Assembly (NCBI RefSeq): GCF_019097595.1 | Contig: NC_080735.1 | Coordinates: 2,654,917-2,718,916, forward strand | Length of the DNA stretch: 64,000 nucleotides | Reading direction: 5' to 3' | From: Hemibagrus wyckioides | Lineage: Eukaryota; Chordata; Actinopteri; Siluriformes; Bagridae | Shown: one piece after another, positions 23,101-32,169 of the stretch | Layout of the letters: each line of letters starts with the position of its first letter | How positions within the stretch are numbered: position 1 is the stretch's first letter | Translations under genes and position numbers: made by a program | The notes under the pieces: model-generated | Databases searched by the model: none | Seen by the model: only the letters and a program-made list of their open reading frames with translations | What the model was told of the DNA's origin: nothing

Positions 23101-25354
23101 TGAAGGAACATTGCTTAATTTCACTATGAATTGCACCAGCTATGCATGTCTGAAATAACAATAAAAGCTTTTGACTTGCTGTAGCAATTCAGCATGAGGA
23201 ACAGGACGCATGTATGGTTGATTCTAATCTACAAAATACATTCTAGCAACTAGAAGAGCGATTGCCAGATACTGTACTCTTAATTATTTTCCTCAGAAAT
23301 GCACAAAGAGAAAAAACAATTATTATTCCTTATTCCTTAATTTATTTATTTAATTATTTATTATTTTGCTTAAAGGCATGTTTAATGTTTAAAGCTGATT
23401 GTCATCTTTTGTGTAATACTGAACAAAATCTGGCAACCTCAGAAATAGGACAGCTTTTGGATCCCCAGCTCTGAACACTAGACTATGAGGATTTTGCTTA
23501 CATAATGATTAATGACACTGAGAAGAAGAAATGTGCTCAGACATATCTGAAGGACTACAAAACATCTGTTGAGGAAGGATCAGGATGGGAAGAAAATATT
23601 TCTGTGGAAGTTCATTTATATTGTATACTTTGAATAATTTAACCCTGTTTTGACATTGTGATAGTAGTAGTGATAGAATTGGAACTGATACAATCTAGTG
23701 ACTTGCTGAATTTAACATATAAACAGTTTATAAATGACTTAGAAACTGTTGTATTATTAATTCAGTGGTTATTATTTAATATAGTATCTTGTGTACAACT
23801 CTCTGCCTCGTAACTGGTTGCTACTTACTGTTTTCGTGAAGGTTGTTCCTGTAAGGTTGGAGTTTTCCAAAGCACTCATGGCATTACGCCCTAAGAGGAG
23901 CCTCTGGACCGAGTTGATAAAAGATGATTTCCCAGCTCCTGTTGGTCCATACAACAAAATCCTGAGGACCTCAGCGCTGGGTTTGAATTCTCTCACGAAA
24001 TCCAGGAGTTCATCTTTTCCACTGGGAATCAGTAGAAAGTGTTTTGTAATTAGAATTAAAATGATTCAAGTCCTATAGCATAATAAACAGTGAAACAATG
24101 TGCAGCGATTTCAATATAGAAAAAGAGAGGAAAAGAGTGGATTTATCACACTTTATTACACGTTTCTTAAAATGAAAAGACATTTCAGCACATCGGAAGT
24201 GAGGTACGTTTACTTTTTTTTACAGAAAATATTGGCTAAGTAATAGTTTATGGAATGAATTGAATTGATCATAGATTCTTACCTGTCCATTATTCTCCAA
24301 GGTCTCTGGAGTTCTTAATGCAAGAACATCCATTACATACATACATAAATACATAAATACGTTAATTAATTAATTAATTAATTAATTCTTATTTTGTGGA
24401 GTAACATGATATAGTTTTTTTTTATCAGCATGCTGCTCATTCTTCTGGCTAAAACAATACATTGTCTACCCTAGTTTATGTCAGTTTAATATATTTCACA
24501 TATAAAATTATAAAGGTTTATTTTTACTCTAAAAAATTATCTAGTCTAATTCAGGAGCACAGAGTGTAGGACAAATATTAGTATGTTAATTCATGGCTAC
24601 CTACCCCCTCACACAAAACATTAGAACCTTTCATATAGCTTTTAGACTTAATTTCATTGTACTTCAGTAATTCTGTGTTTTCAATCATTCTCAGCATTAT
24701 TTGACTTTATAATATGTCTGTAAAGGATTGTTGTACACAAAGTGTGAGTGTATTGGGGGTGCATTTCAGTGTTTCTCAATTCTGTTCCTATTGTACAACT
24801 TGTGTTTTTAATGTTTTCTTTGCTCATAAACCTATAAATGCATGATGCATGATTTCTGTGTCCCAGCCCTTTTAATAATAATATTTTGCAGTGTAGTGGT
24901 AAAAAATATATCTTGTAAAATTATACTATCTAAGCATTAAACCTTCTGCCAATCTCACCACAGCACTACACACCACTGTATTTGGGTAAAAACACCTGAT
25001 GAGCTTACCAACTGGTTCAGGAACTCTCTTATCTGGAACCAGAAAAATAACAGTGTTTAACATCACCTCGTTTCCTGTCAGTAGCTACACCCCAAACTGT
25101 GTACCAGCGCACTAAATGTCAAAATAAAATGGTTACAACATCTTTCGGTCAGTTGAGCTAAAAAATTTAGTATGATTTCAAAAACGTACTCCAGGACCAG
25201 GTTTGTGAAATTATGATCTACTTCATTATTCTCTTTCTAACTCGTGTTTGTGTTTAGATTTAAAACTTAAATCCTTAATGAAAAATCTCGAAATGTTTCA
25301 AAGATAAAGCTCACCTGGTGAGGAACGAGTCTCAGTGGACATTCCCTTCCCCAT
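12615..25354 (-). CDS. IFI44-like interferon-induced GTPase-like protein, gene B
   Basis: Eight coding exons on the minus strand join in phase: 25,354-25,315, 25,032-25,009, 24,313-24,283, 24,021-23,829, 22,679-22,533, 22,295-22,127, 13,101-13,001 and 12,758-12,615. Together they encode about 282 residues. The start exon reads [13 protein letters not shown]. Seen motifs are PWRIMD before the domain, P-loop GPTGAGKSS (about residues 57-65), a DIMG switch-like motif, and TKVD, the base-specificity motif. This order is that of IFI44/IFI44L proteins, cytoplasmic GTP-binding-like factors induced by type I interferon. The last exon has one extra base in a T run compared with gene C, so the frame ends early (LNFFQ then stop) and about ten C-terminal residues are lost. 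The intron between exons 6 and 7 carries the nested 8.7-kb transposon stack. Exon calls are by eye; expression is not shown. Confidence 0.8.
12968..12994. repeat. (CA)n beside the exon 7 donor of gene B
   Basis: On the transcript strand this is a UG repeat lying six bases after the start of the intron (donor GTAATC). Gene C has the same arrangement at 33,714-33,742 with a slightly longer run. Confidence 0.9.
13323..13699 (+). repeat. 5' LTR of the chromovirus
   Basis: It begins TATAACAATCC (probably an original TGTAAC) and ends CATTATA (from CATTACA). It is 377 bases long and shares its sequence with the 3' LTR and with the solo LTR at 34,080-34,464. Confidence 0.85.
13716..14050 (+). pseudogene. 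Chromovirus gag fragment
   Basis: An ATG follows the 5' LTR by 16 bases. The frame begins [13 protein letters not shown] and, with shifts, contains segments readable as a capsid start ([15 protein letters not shown] and DKTLDWAST). At least one stop and one frame change break it. The frame is lost where DIRS-type sequence begins near 14,050. Confidence 0.75.
14104..14710 (-). pseudogene. DIRS tyrosine recombinase/integrase region
   Basis: The minus strand reads [39 protein letters not shown] and [13 protein letters not shown] frame change at about 14,440 leads to [16 protein letters not shown] and [12 protein letters not shown]. This series is the recombinase that DIRS elements use in place of a DDE integrase. 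I did not locate the full catalytic set (R…HxxR…Y). The frame is broken between 14,449 and 14,409. Confidence 0.82.
14940..15355 (-). pseudogene. DIRS reverse transcriptase, 5' part resumed after the LINE
   Basis: The minus strand includes [12 protein letters not shown] at the break and [20 protein letters not shown], the first catalytic-Asp block of DIRS reverse transcriptase. A deletion near 15,030 joins this to [13 protein letters not shown], where the second catalytic block has lost part of its YLDD motif. The gene is inactive. Confidence 0.8.
15520..17084 (+). pseudogene. LINE reverse transcriptase, frameshifted
   Basis: Pieces in three frames give the expected order: [20 protein letters not shown] (15,790-15,860), a fingers region ending [16 protein letters not shown] (about 16,080), [17 protein letters not shown] (16,180), [17 protein letters not shown] (16,330) and FADDTTVVG (16,426), the catalytic block of this clade. 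A C-terminal stretch ends [20 protein letters not shown] (16,990-17,050). Frame changes near 16,000 and 16,680 and a stop at about 16,175 inactivate it. Confidence 0.88.
17097..17165. repeat. (CT)n(CA)n tract in the LINE 3' region
   Basis: A CT run is followed by CA runs, ending in ACACACACATAAC. The same CA-rich block is present in the related LINE tails at 22.7-23.2 kb and 35.1-35.8 kb, so it was part of the LINE. Confidence 0.9.
17238..18675 (+). mobile_element. Tc1/mariner-type transposon nested in the LINE 3' UTR
   Basis: Long inverted ends are visible: AACAAAATTATAAATGCAAC on the left, and the reverse complement of a near-identical sequence on the right, extending inward about 75 bases to AAGATCTAAGAC. 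The insertion lies within TA-rich repeats, so the exact TA target is ambiguous. LINE 3' UTR sequence continues beyond it. Confidence 0.88.
17501..18526 (+). pseudogene. Transposase of the nested Tc1/mariner element, broken
   Basis: The frame starts at ATG 17,501 ([15 protein letters not shown]) with a helix-turn-helix N-terminus and shifts frame several times before 17,960. From there it reads [13 protein letters not shown] (first catalytic Asp), [13 protein letters not shown] (second Asp), a stop at about 18,263, and then [11 protein letters not shown] (final Glu). The C-terminus is ANGGHTRY. The DDE blocks remain recognisable, but frameshifts and the stop rule out a functional enzyme. Confidence 0.87.
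19105..19990 (-). pseudogene. 5' part of the DIRS element (gag-like and reverse transcriptase start)
   Basis: On the minus strand this precedes the recognisable reverse-transcriptase entry at 19,160-19,105. The frames at 19,806-19,600 and 19,522-19,340 lie where DIRS elements encode a gag-like protein, but no motif proves it. Frames are short and broken. Confidence 0.55.
20010..21739 (+). pseudogene. Chromovirus protease-RT-RNase H-integrase-chromodomain remnant
   Basis: The pol order continues after the DIRS insertion. There is a protease-like stretch ([12 protein letters not shown] at about 20,060; the Asp-Ser/Thr-Gly site is not intact). A short piece of reverse transcriptase thumb follows ([17 protein letters not shown] at 20,670). 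RNase H follows ([17 protein letters not shown] at 20,890), then integrase pieces (CHTCTQVG at 21,255; [20 protein letters not shown] at 21,460). A chromodomain stretch ([20 protein letters not shown]) ends at the stop in the 3' LTR. Most of the reverse transcriptase and integrase is deleted, and a TTCATTTTATTCC-rich insert lies at 21,330-21,440. Confidence 0.82.
21735..22052 (+). repeat. 3' LTR of the chromovirus
   Basis: It matches the 5' LTR but is about 60 bases shorter through small deletions. It ends CATTACA, followed by GAAAT, the right copy of the target duplication. The pol frame terminates in its first bases. Confidence 0.84.
22690..23180 (+). mobile_element. LINE (CR1/L2-like) 3' tail in a gene B intron
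   Basis: It has the same 3' end as the LINE at 15.4-19.1 kb: a CA microsatellite, then TTTCACTATG…GCACCAGCTATGC…GAAATAACAATAAAAGC and a short tail. A longer, related copy occupies the matching intron of gene C (35,080-35,765), so this insertion predates the duplication. Confidence 0.75.
23412..24285. repeat. Near-identical tract shared with 36,022-36,893
   Basis: About 870 bases spanning intron, the P-loop exon and the intron up to exon 3 differ from gene C at only a handful of sites by eye, far fewer than in the neighbouring exons. See the finding on gene conversion. Confidence 0.85.
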
Positions 25355-25559
25355 TTCTGTCTAATATTTCACTGGTGATGTAGGTGATGAATGTTACATC
25401 AGTGTAACAACAACAACAACAACAAAACAATTACCAAATGAATATTCTGTGGTATCATGAAGAAACTGTGTTCATGCTTTTACTCCAAAAGTGTACTTGT
25501 GAACTATATGTGCAGTACAAATCAGTCATTCAATATTGCTAACGTTTTAATAAAATCTC

Positions 25560-25645
25560 ACTTACCTTAGACGGTTGTGCTGCTCTCAAGTGTACTCAAG
25601 GGTGCCTTATGCTTTCTTTTGCTAAATAGTTTCACTTTCAGAGTA
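25560..25645 (-). promoter_or_regulatory. Gene B 5' non-coding exon and ISRE
   Basis: On the minus strand a candidate 5' non-coding exon ends CCGTCTAAG/GTAAGTGAG (donor at 25,566). Just upstream, AGTTTCACTTTC as read on the plus strand at 25,628-25,639 is a perfect ISRE core. ISREs bind ISGF3/IRF factors and give interferon induction, consistent with the IFI44-like product. Confidence 0.7.
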
Positions 25646-27260
25646 ACATACACTGTGGTTTACTGTCCGCATGCTTCTAATGTATATTATTAGTTCAAGC
25701 CTTTCAGGCGAGTCCCAAGGGAATCCTTCTGCAACATATGCCACTATTTAAAAAAAGTAAAATACAAGCTGTAACATTTTGACAAAAAACTATGGCATAA
25801 TAATATTTTGAGGTTAAAAAGGTAATATTTTCTGTTGTTTGTAGATGAATTGAATTATCAGTTGATTGAATAATCAATCCTGAATGGAGCAGAACTGATC
25901 AACTTAAGCCTCCCTGTTTTCACATCAATATTACATATTACTTTCAGAAACGATGATTTTATTTCTACTCGCAAATTTGCGTTTGTTGACAAACACAACA
26001 AAATTTCATGGTCCAAATGACAAGCAAATGGACATTCTCATACGGAGAAATGAAACTGATTTCAAAACATTTCTATCTAGAGTAGCTTTAAACAGCTGAA
26101 AAAGCCAAAACCTGGAGCCATGTTACAAACGGATTAAGATATAAATCAAATAAGGTGAAATGAAAACTAATAGAAACAGAATATTTACATTGTCAAATCA
26201 CTGATGTTTGCTTACATGTGCTTTTATTTTTGTTCATTTTATGCCTCTTCTTGGAGATAATTATACTCAAAAAGGAAAGGATACGTATTTCACATGTTAC
26301 TCTGATTCATTAATTTGTCTGCATTCATGAACTAGTTAACACTAGTTAAGACTTAGTTTAGACAAAGTGCTGTAAATTTATATGTTGGCCAACAGTTTCT
26401 TTAGTGCAGACAGTATTAGGACAGTCTTTAGTGATATTCAGGACACCTTACCGCTCACTTCCCTCGGCTCCACCCTCATTCATAAACTGTTGCTCGACTC
26501 CACACCCTCTTCCACAAGGTGATGTAAGGAATAACGGTTTAAACTGAGAATGAATAAAATAATAGGCTAACAGCATTCAGTCAGAAATAGGGCCATATCC
26601 CTTATCCCTTTTTTTACAGCAGCTGGTACCCAATAAAATGTGATTAATCTGAATGGACGAGTTAAATATGGGGGGAAATATAACAAATCAACAAATAGCT
26701 TTAATTATTTTCCTCTAAAAGCACTTTTTGTATTTCAGTCAACAAATTATTTATATTTATATTTATTTTTCTTATTTTTTGCTCACATGGTTTGGATAAC
26801 TGGAGAACACATGATCCCACCTTCTACAATGTGACTGGTTCCCAAACATGATGTAGTCCTCTGATTGGATGCTGAGCTGTCCGGAAAATTGCACAGTTCT
26901 AATGGACTTCATTAGAGGTTTTTTTTGTGTGACGGGTATATTACTATATATATATATATATATATAGTGAAATACTCTAACTGCCGGACATCTTCACAGT
27001 TGAGTGAATTGCTAACTTAGCTACAATTACATTATCTTCAGTTAATTTTAATGCACCCTATGTTGTGGCAAAGCACTCCAAGTCCCCATTCTGCAGTCTG
27101 GTATTTTTCTCAGTTTTTTTCCATTTTTCATAACTGAACTGATAAACATTGAATCTTGAGTAAACTTTTTAAGGGATGTTTCAAAATTGTTTCTCATTCT
27201 GAGGTGAGATTTCATTGTGTATGCTTTGTTTTTTATGTTGTTGTTTTTCCTGAGTTGATC
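25646..27260. other. Non-coding; includes a paralog of the snoRNA-host promoter
   Basis: Positions 26,350-26,930 resemble 45,255-46,300, including TTGGATAACTGGAG, ATGATCCC and GATTGG boxes. The paralogous copy lacks the exons and snoRNAs that follow at 46.3-47.3 kb. A TA repeat lies at 26,945-26,966. No coding frame of note. Confidence 0.6.
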
Positions 27261-27924
27261 TGTCAAGGTGAGCAGGTGAGGAACCAAATGCAGAACATAG
27301 TCAAAGTTTAATAATGTTAGAATGTTTAATCGAAAACCACGGTTAGGCCAAGTAACTCAAAATACCAGCACAGTCCAGAGCTGAAAGGAGGCAGAACAAA
27401 TAAAGGCAAAACAGATAATAGAAAATCCTTCAAAAGTGATAGGACCAGGAGAACCAGCACGGGAAAGTCACAGAAATGATCCAACAAACAACAAAACTGA
27501 CAGTCACCTGTAATTCCAGCAGCACTAATCTGACAGGGGACCTCCAACCATCAATAACAAAGATCCAACAGAACATGGGCTTCAGGAACAACAAAGGGCA
27601 GGTCAAAAACAGAGTCCAGGTAAACAGTCCTGAATCCGAGAACAGGTACAGTGCAATGAAGGGCAGGCAGGAAATCACACCAGGAAATCAAAACACCAGG
27701 GTCAAACCAGGAGAAGCAAGTCGAAGCAATGTGGGATAGCTAGTCAGACACACAGAGCAAACTGAGAAGACCATATGGCAAGGAGCATGTGGAGCCCACT
27801 GGCTTATATAGGGCTGAAAGCATAAAATGTTGGAAACCAGAAGTGAAGTCACGAAACAGGAAGTTGCGTCGTGGAAGCAGAAGTGGCGTTGCGGAAGCGG
27901 GAATGCATGCCATATGACCTGACA
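27261..27924 (-). mobile_element. Solo LTR, 664 bp, with 5-bp target duplication
   Basis: The ends are TGTCAAGG and CCTGACA, and TGATC is repeated exactly on both sides (27,256-27,260 and 27,925-27,929). Minus-strand orientation is suggested by a TATATAAG box (about 27,805) and an ATTAAA signal (about 27,310). No internal retroviral-type coding sequence remains. Confidence 0.82.
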
Positions 27925-27929
27925 TGATC

Positions 27930-28645
27930 ATTTAAAGCAGTAATAATTTGTCCCAAGTGAACTAAGAATTTGAAGTGTTTCCATTTTTAAGATTCTTAAG
28001 GGATTTGTCACGTTTCAAGTGTGACTTTTTTTTTTTACTGTTGTGTTGATTGTGTCGATTCAAAGGACAACACAAGGCTGTAGAATTCCTTTCTTTTTAT
28101 TTTTACATACTTTCACTTAATTGATTATCTAAACAGAGGTTAATAATTATATAACAAGAATAAATGCTATTTGATTTCTTTTACATTTATTTACAGAGTA
28201 CCTTTTTGCTGAGAGCTGTCAGGGAGTAGGGCTATCTCTTTCACATTATTAGATCTGGGGAGCGAGAAGCAGTATTAGACAGTGTTTCACATAGGCATTT
28301 TCACTTCAGGGAGCCATTGTGTAACATTACCATACCTGAAGCCTACCATTGTCAATCCGTAGTGTCCTAACACAATAACGTAAGAAACCACATACACACA
28401 TTAGTGCGTAGAAGGACCAGACAGCCTGGGGAGCTGGAACCAGGATCCCTTCATTGTTCAGGCATCCAGGGCATCAGTTTTTAATTCTTACTGTTATATA
28501 TGCTGTACCTCCTGTATATCTTGAGTGACAGATGTCTCTTCCAATCAGCGTATGAAATTTTTGGTTTGTCTGGATTGTCATTGTGTTTTGGATTTTAGTA
28601 ATTTGGTTTTGGATTTTTTATTGTGTTTTATGATTTGTTATTTTG
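27930..28645. other. Non-coding, nothing recognised
   Basis: AT-rich sequence without a supported gene or a defined repeat. Confidence 0.45.
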
Positions 28646-28649
28646 TTTT

Positions 28650-29160
28650 TTGTACTTCTTGGCCACCGTAGCCTGGGTTGCAGAAACACATCTGATTCAT
28701 GTCAGGTCCATTTCTTATTTCTTTCTTATCACATTAATGGCTGGATGCGTATGCATTGCTTACCTGGGGAACACATGGCACCAGGATGCACTATGGGAAG
28801 AAGGCGAGCCGGTGGAGGCGGTGTCATGCTTTGGGCAATGTTCTGCTGGGAAACCTTTGGGTCCTGCCATCCATGTGGATGTTACTTTGACACGTACCAC
28901 CTACCTAAGCATTGTTGCAGACCATCTACACCCTTTCATGGAAACGGTATTCCCTGATGGCTGTGGCCTCTTTCAGCAGGATAATACGCCGTGCCACAAA
29001 GCAGAAATGGTTCAGGAATGGTCTGATGAGCACAACAACCAGTTTGAGGTGTTGACTTGACTTGAATCCAATCGAGCATCAGTGGGTTGTGCTGGACAAA
29101 CAAGTCAGATCCATGGAGGCTCCACCTTGCGACTTTATATCAGACTCTCCACATCAAAGC
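28650..29160 (+). pseudogene. Internal fragment of a Tc1-like transposase
   Basis: The frame contains MAPGCTMGRRRAGGGGVMLW and then, after a frameshift, DVTLTRTTYLSIVADHLHPF and LFQQDNTPCHKAEMVQEWSD, the second catalytic-Asp block. It belongs to the family of the copies at 45.0, 52.6 and 58.9 kb and retains the middle part which those copies lack. No ends are present. Confidence 0.85.
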
Positions 29161-29269
29161 TAAAGTCTCAAAGTTTTTTTCTTTTTGCCTGTCCTCCATG
29201 AAATCTTTTTTTCCATAGACACTTGTATACTAGACTGATCACCTGGCCCCACACATCCATGGCTATCAG

Positions 29270-30535
29270 TCATCTTGGCATACAACACACGTTCCAGCTG
29301 CTCAAAGTTAGATACTGGTACCCTCTCATGTCTGCATATGTTCACCACTGTTCAGTGTAACACCTGTGCCCAATCCAAGGTTCCCAGAATCCTGCCCACT
29401 AGCAAGCTTGTCCTGTTGCCCACACCCCCAACAGCCCAGACTGCACCTTACCCTAGACTTCCTCACTGACCGACCTAAGTCCAAAGGTCATGCTGCAGTC
29501 TTAATCATAAATAAATTTTTCAGATCCCTGCACCTTATCCCTCTCCACAGTTTCCCATCATTTCAATGCTGCCATCAAAGACTGTTTTGCCATTGATTAG
29601 TGAAAAATGGTAAATGGTAGAAACAAGAAGGACCAACAAAACTCAAGGCGATCGCCACAGAAGCCAAAACCCTCAATTTCAACCAGCAGTCTAGCTAGTC
29701 ACTTGTGACCTGTGAAAACCACACCTATACAAAAAAATACATTAGGCCCTTAATAGTGAAGGGACAAATCAACAAGATAATATACAGACTAGATCTCCCC
29801 TGTTACTGGCTCATAGCTCCCACAATTCACATCTCACTACTGAAACCTGTAATTCCAGGCCCAGTGGGGATCTTTGCTGCATACTGTGTACATCATCAGC
29901 TGAAATGACAATAATAGCTTCTTGACTTGACTTGATCTGCCCTATATCATTCCATCACTTCTCCTAGACATCAAAGGTTAACCAGCATACCTTGTCAAAA
30001 CAGTCTTAGACTTACTATGAAAAATTCCAGACTTATCTATCTCATCAAGTGGGAGGGCTATGACCTGAAGGAACAGTGCTGATTTCAAGCTCAGTTCAGG
30101 ACATACCCATCCCTGACCTCAGCCCAGCCCACAACCCAGAGGCGGACTCACAAAGCTATGGCACCCAGAGATAACCCCACCCACACACACATACACATCA
30201 TCCTCAGACACAAACTCCATTTCCCAGAAAACACCATGGCCACATGCACATACAGAGACTGGTTAAAAAAAACTCTTCATTGCAATCAAACCTTCTAAAA
30301 TATTGTTCATTCTTTACACTTTTTCTGAAATAACCTTTTGTTCATTGTTTTGATCTCCTGGTTTGACCATTGTTTCTGTTGTGATTACCTGTGTTTTTGC
30401 TATTACTGTTTGCTGATCATCTGACCTCTGCATGTTTTTCTAAATGTGATTTTGTAAACCTTTTAGACTGTCTGCCTGTTTTTTCATTAAAGCTGTTGCC
30501 TTGAATTATATCCGCATCTGCAAAATTTTGTGACA
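29270..30535 (+). pseudogene. Chromovirus integrase-chromodomain-LTR remnant
   Basis: Integrase text appears at 29,355-29,590 (CNTCAQSKVPRILPTSKL, then LDFLTDRPKSKGHAAVLI). The integrase C-terminus is at about 29,745-29,860 (YRLDLPCYWLIAPTIHISLL). A chromodomain relic follows to 30,080 (DIKG-PAYLVKTVLD). The stretch 30,240-30,535 is LTR-like, with an ATTAAA signal at about 30,487 and a TGACA end. A LINE tail interrupts it at 29,865-29,935. It is a different chromovirus lineage from the 13.3-22.1 kb element. Confidence 0.75.
29865..29935 (+). mobile_element. Very short LINE 3' tail
   Basis: About 70 bases ending CTGAAATGACAATAATAGC and a CTTGA tandem tail match the 3' end of the CR1/L2-like LINE. 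It is inserted between the chromovirus integrase and chromodomain. Confidence 0.7.
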
Positions 30536-31189
30536 GACATTATCTTTAACTCTTAATTGCTTTAGTATTTAGGTTTGAGGAGCAAGATGTAAATGTGTGA
30601 TTCTAATAAAAAAAACTGAAAAAGCAATGGATAAATACTGTATGGTTTGCTCAACAAATGCAACAACCATAGAGAAAAAAGACTTCTATTTCCATTTTCT
30701 CTCTCTTTTTCCCCTTATTTTAAACACACTTGTGCTAGATGATACTCAACAAAATCTAGCAACCTTTGAAAGGGGTCCTATTTTGATCTCAACTCTGAAT
30801 GCAACCATATAAGGATTTGGTTTACATACTGATTGTGATTCTGATAAGAGAAGAAATGTGCCCAGACATATCTGGACATGGAGGAATGGAGGAGGAACAG
30901 TCTAATATAAAGGAAAAGGCTGAAACCAGTAAAGACTTCAAAACATCTGTTGAGGCAGGATCATGAAGAAAACATATCTGCTGAAGTCTAAGTTAATTTA
31001 TAGTGTATTTTTTGAATAACCCTGTTTGAAATTGTCATAATGATTATAACTTTATACTCTGGTTAACAATGCACATGTCTTTTTCAGTGTCCACAATGAA
31101 ACATAAACTATCATATTCTTAATTCTTAAAGGTTATCCGAAATACTACCTTGTGTACATCTCTATACCTTTTAATTGGTTGCTACTTAC

Positions 31190-31576
31190 TTTTTTTGTGA
31201 AGGTTGCTCCTGTAAGGGTGGAGTTTTCCAGAGTGGCATTACGCCCTAAGAGGAGCCTCTGCACCGAGTTGATAAAGGATGATTTCCCAGCTCCTGTTGG
31301 TCCATACAACACAATCCTGAGGACCTCAGGGCTGGGTTTGTATTCTCTCAGGAAATCCAGGAGTTTATCTTTTCCACTGGGAATCAGCAGTAATCGTTTA
31401 TCAGTGCCTGTTATTATACATTTCTTAAAATCTTTGAATATTTTGAGGAAATTTTTTATCTGATTTGAAGTGAGATATTCTCAATATATGTTTATGGACA
31501 AAGTAGTAGTTAATGGAATTAAATGAATTGATCATAGATTCTTATCTGTCCATTTTTCTCCAAGGCACCTGGAGCA
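31190..31576 (-). pseudogene. IFI44-like copy D: P-loop exon and preceding exon only
   Basis: The minus strand has the counterpart of exon 3 at 31,576-31,546 and exon 4 at 31,376-31,190. Exon 4 reads [21 protein letters not shown] and has an intact P-loop; it is two codons shorter than in genes B and C. The donor after exon 3 is ATAAGA instead of GTAAGA, which would abolish normal splicing. Intron sequence like that of genes B and C extends down to about 30,720. Exons 1, 2 and 5-8 were not found. It is a decayed partial duplicate. Confidence 0.8.
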
Positions 31577-31649
31577 CTTAACACAAGAACATAAGTAAAT
31601 GTTACTTATTTTGTTTATTTAATATATGATATTATAAAGGTTTGTTTTT

Positions 31650-32160
31650 GCCAGTAAAGAATAAGCAGACGTTCACCTACAGACACTGTTCTCACAGTCT
31701 CTAACCCTATCTAGCTTCTGAATGTGTACCTCTAATGCTGTAAACATCTCTGTCAAAGAGCTAATTAACATACACTAAAAAATAAAATTACTGTTAAAGA
31801 TGGAGGAAGAATTACTGGAGATCCTGCAGCTCACACCCTGGACAGGCTAAATATTTACTATACTTAGAGCTTTGAGAGATCTTTGCTGAATATTAAGAAG
31901 ATGCAAAGTGGATTTCCTCCAACTGCTGTCTTTAGACAGAAAAGAAACATGTCCTATGAAAAGATTAACTGTGACAAAAAATGAAAAATTTAACAGATGA
32001 AATTAGTAATGCCGACTTCACGATGCACAATTTTCAAAGTTGTCGGATCACGGTTGTTTTCACATTGCACAACTATCTGGGGATGCATTCAGTCGCTGCT
32101 GTGTTCACACTGCACGATGGATCAGCGACAGGAGGTTTCACACTGCAGGACTAAGGACAT
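31650..32160. repeat. Flanking repeat, copy 1 (related to 38.7-39.2 and 44.6-45.0 kb)
   Basis: Shared text includes AGCAGACGTTCACCTACAGA, CTCACAGTCTCTAACCCT and ATTAAGAAGATGCAAAGTGG. The inner end carries several CACACTGCACGA-like units. It sits just upstream of copy D, and its relatives lie upstream of gene C and before the snoRNA locus, so it marks the duplicated block. Confidence 0.75.
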
Positions 32161-32169
32161 ATGATTGGC

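Noticed and set aside
23791..24078. Plus-strand frame of 95 residues, repeated identically at 36,401-36,688
   Set aside because: It is the antisense shadow of the IFI44-like P-loop exon; its conservation reflects that exon and recent duplication.
27048..27931. Minus-strand frames in and near the solo LTR
   Set aside because: They match no family I know, and the LTR structure with its target duplication explains the region.
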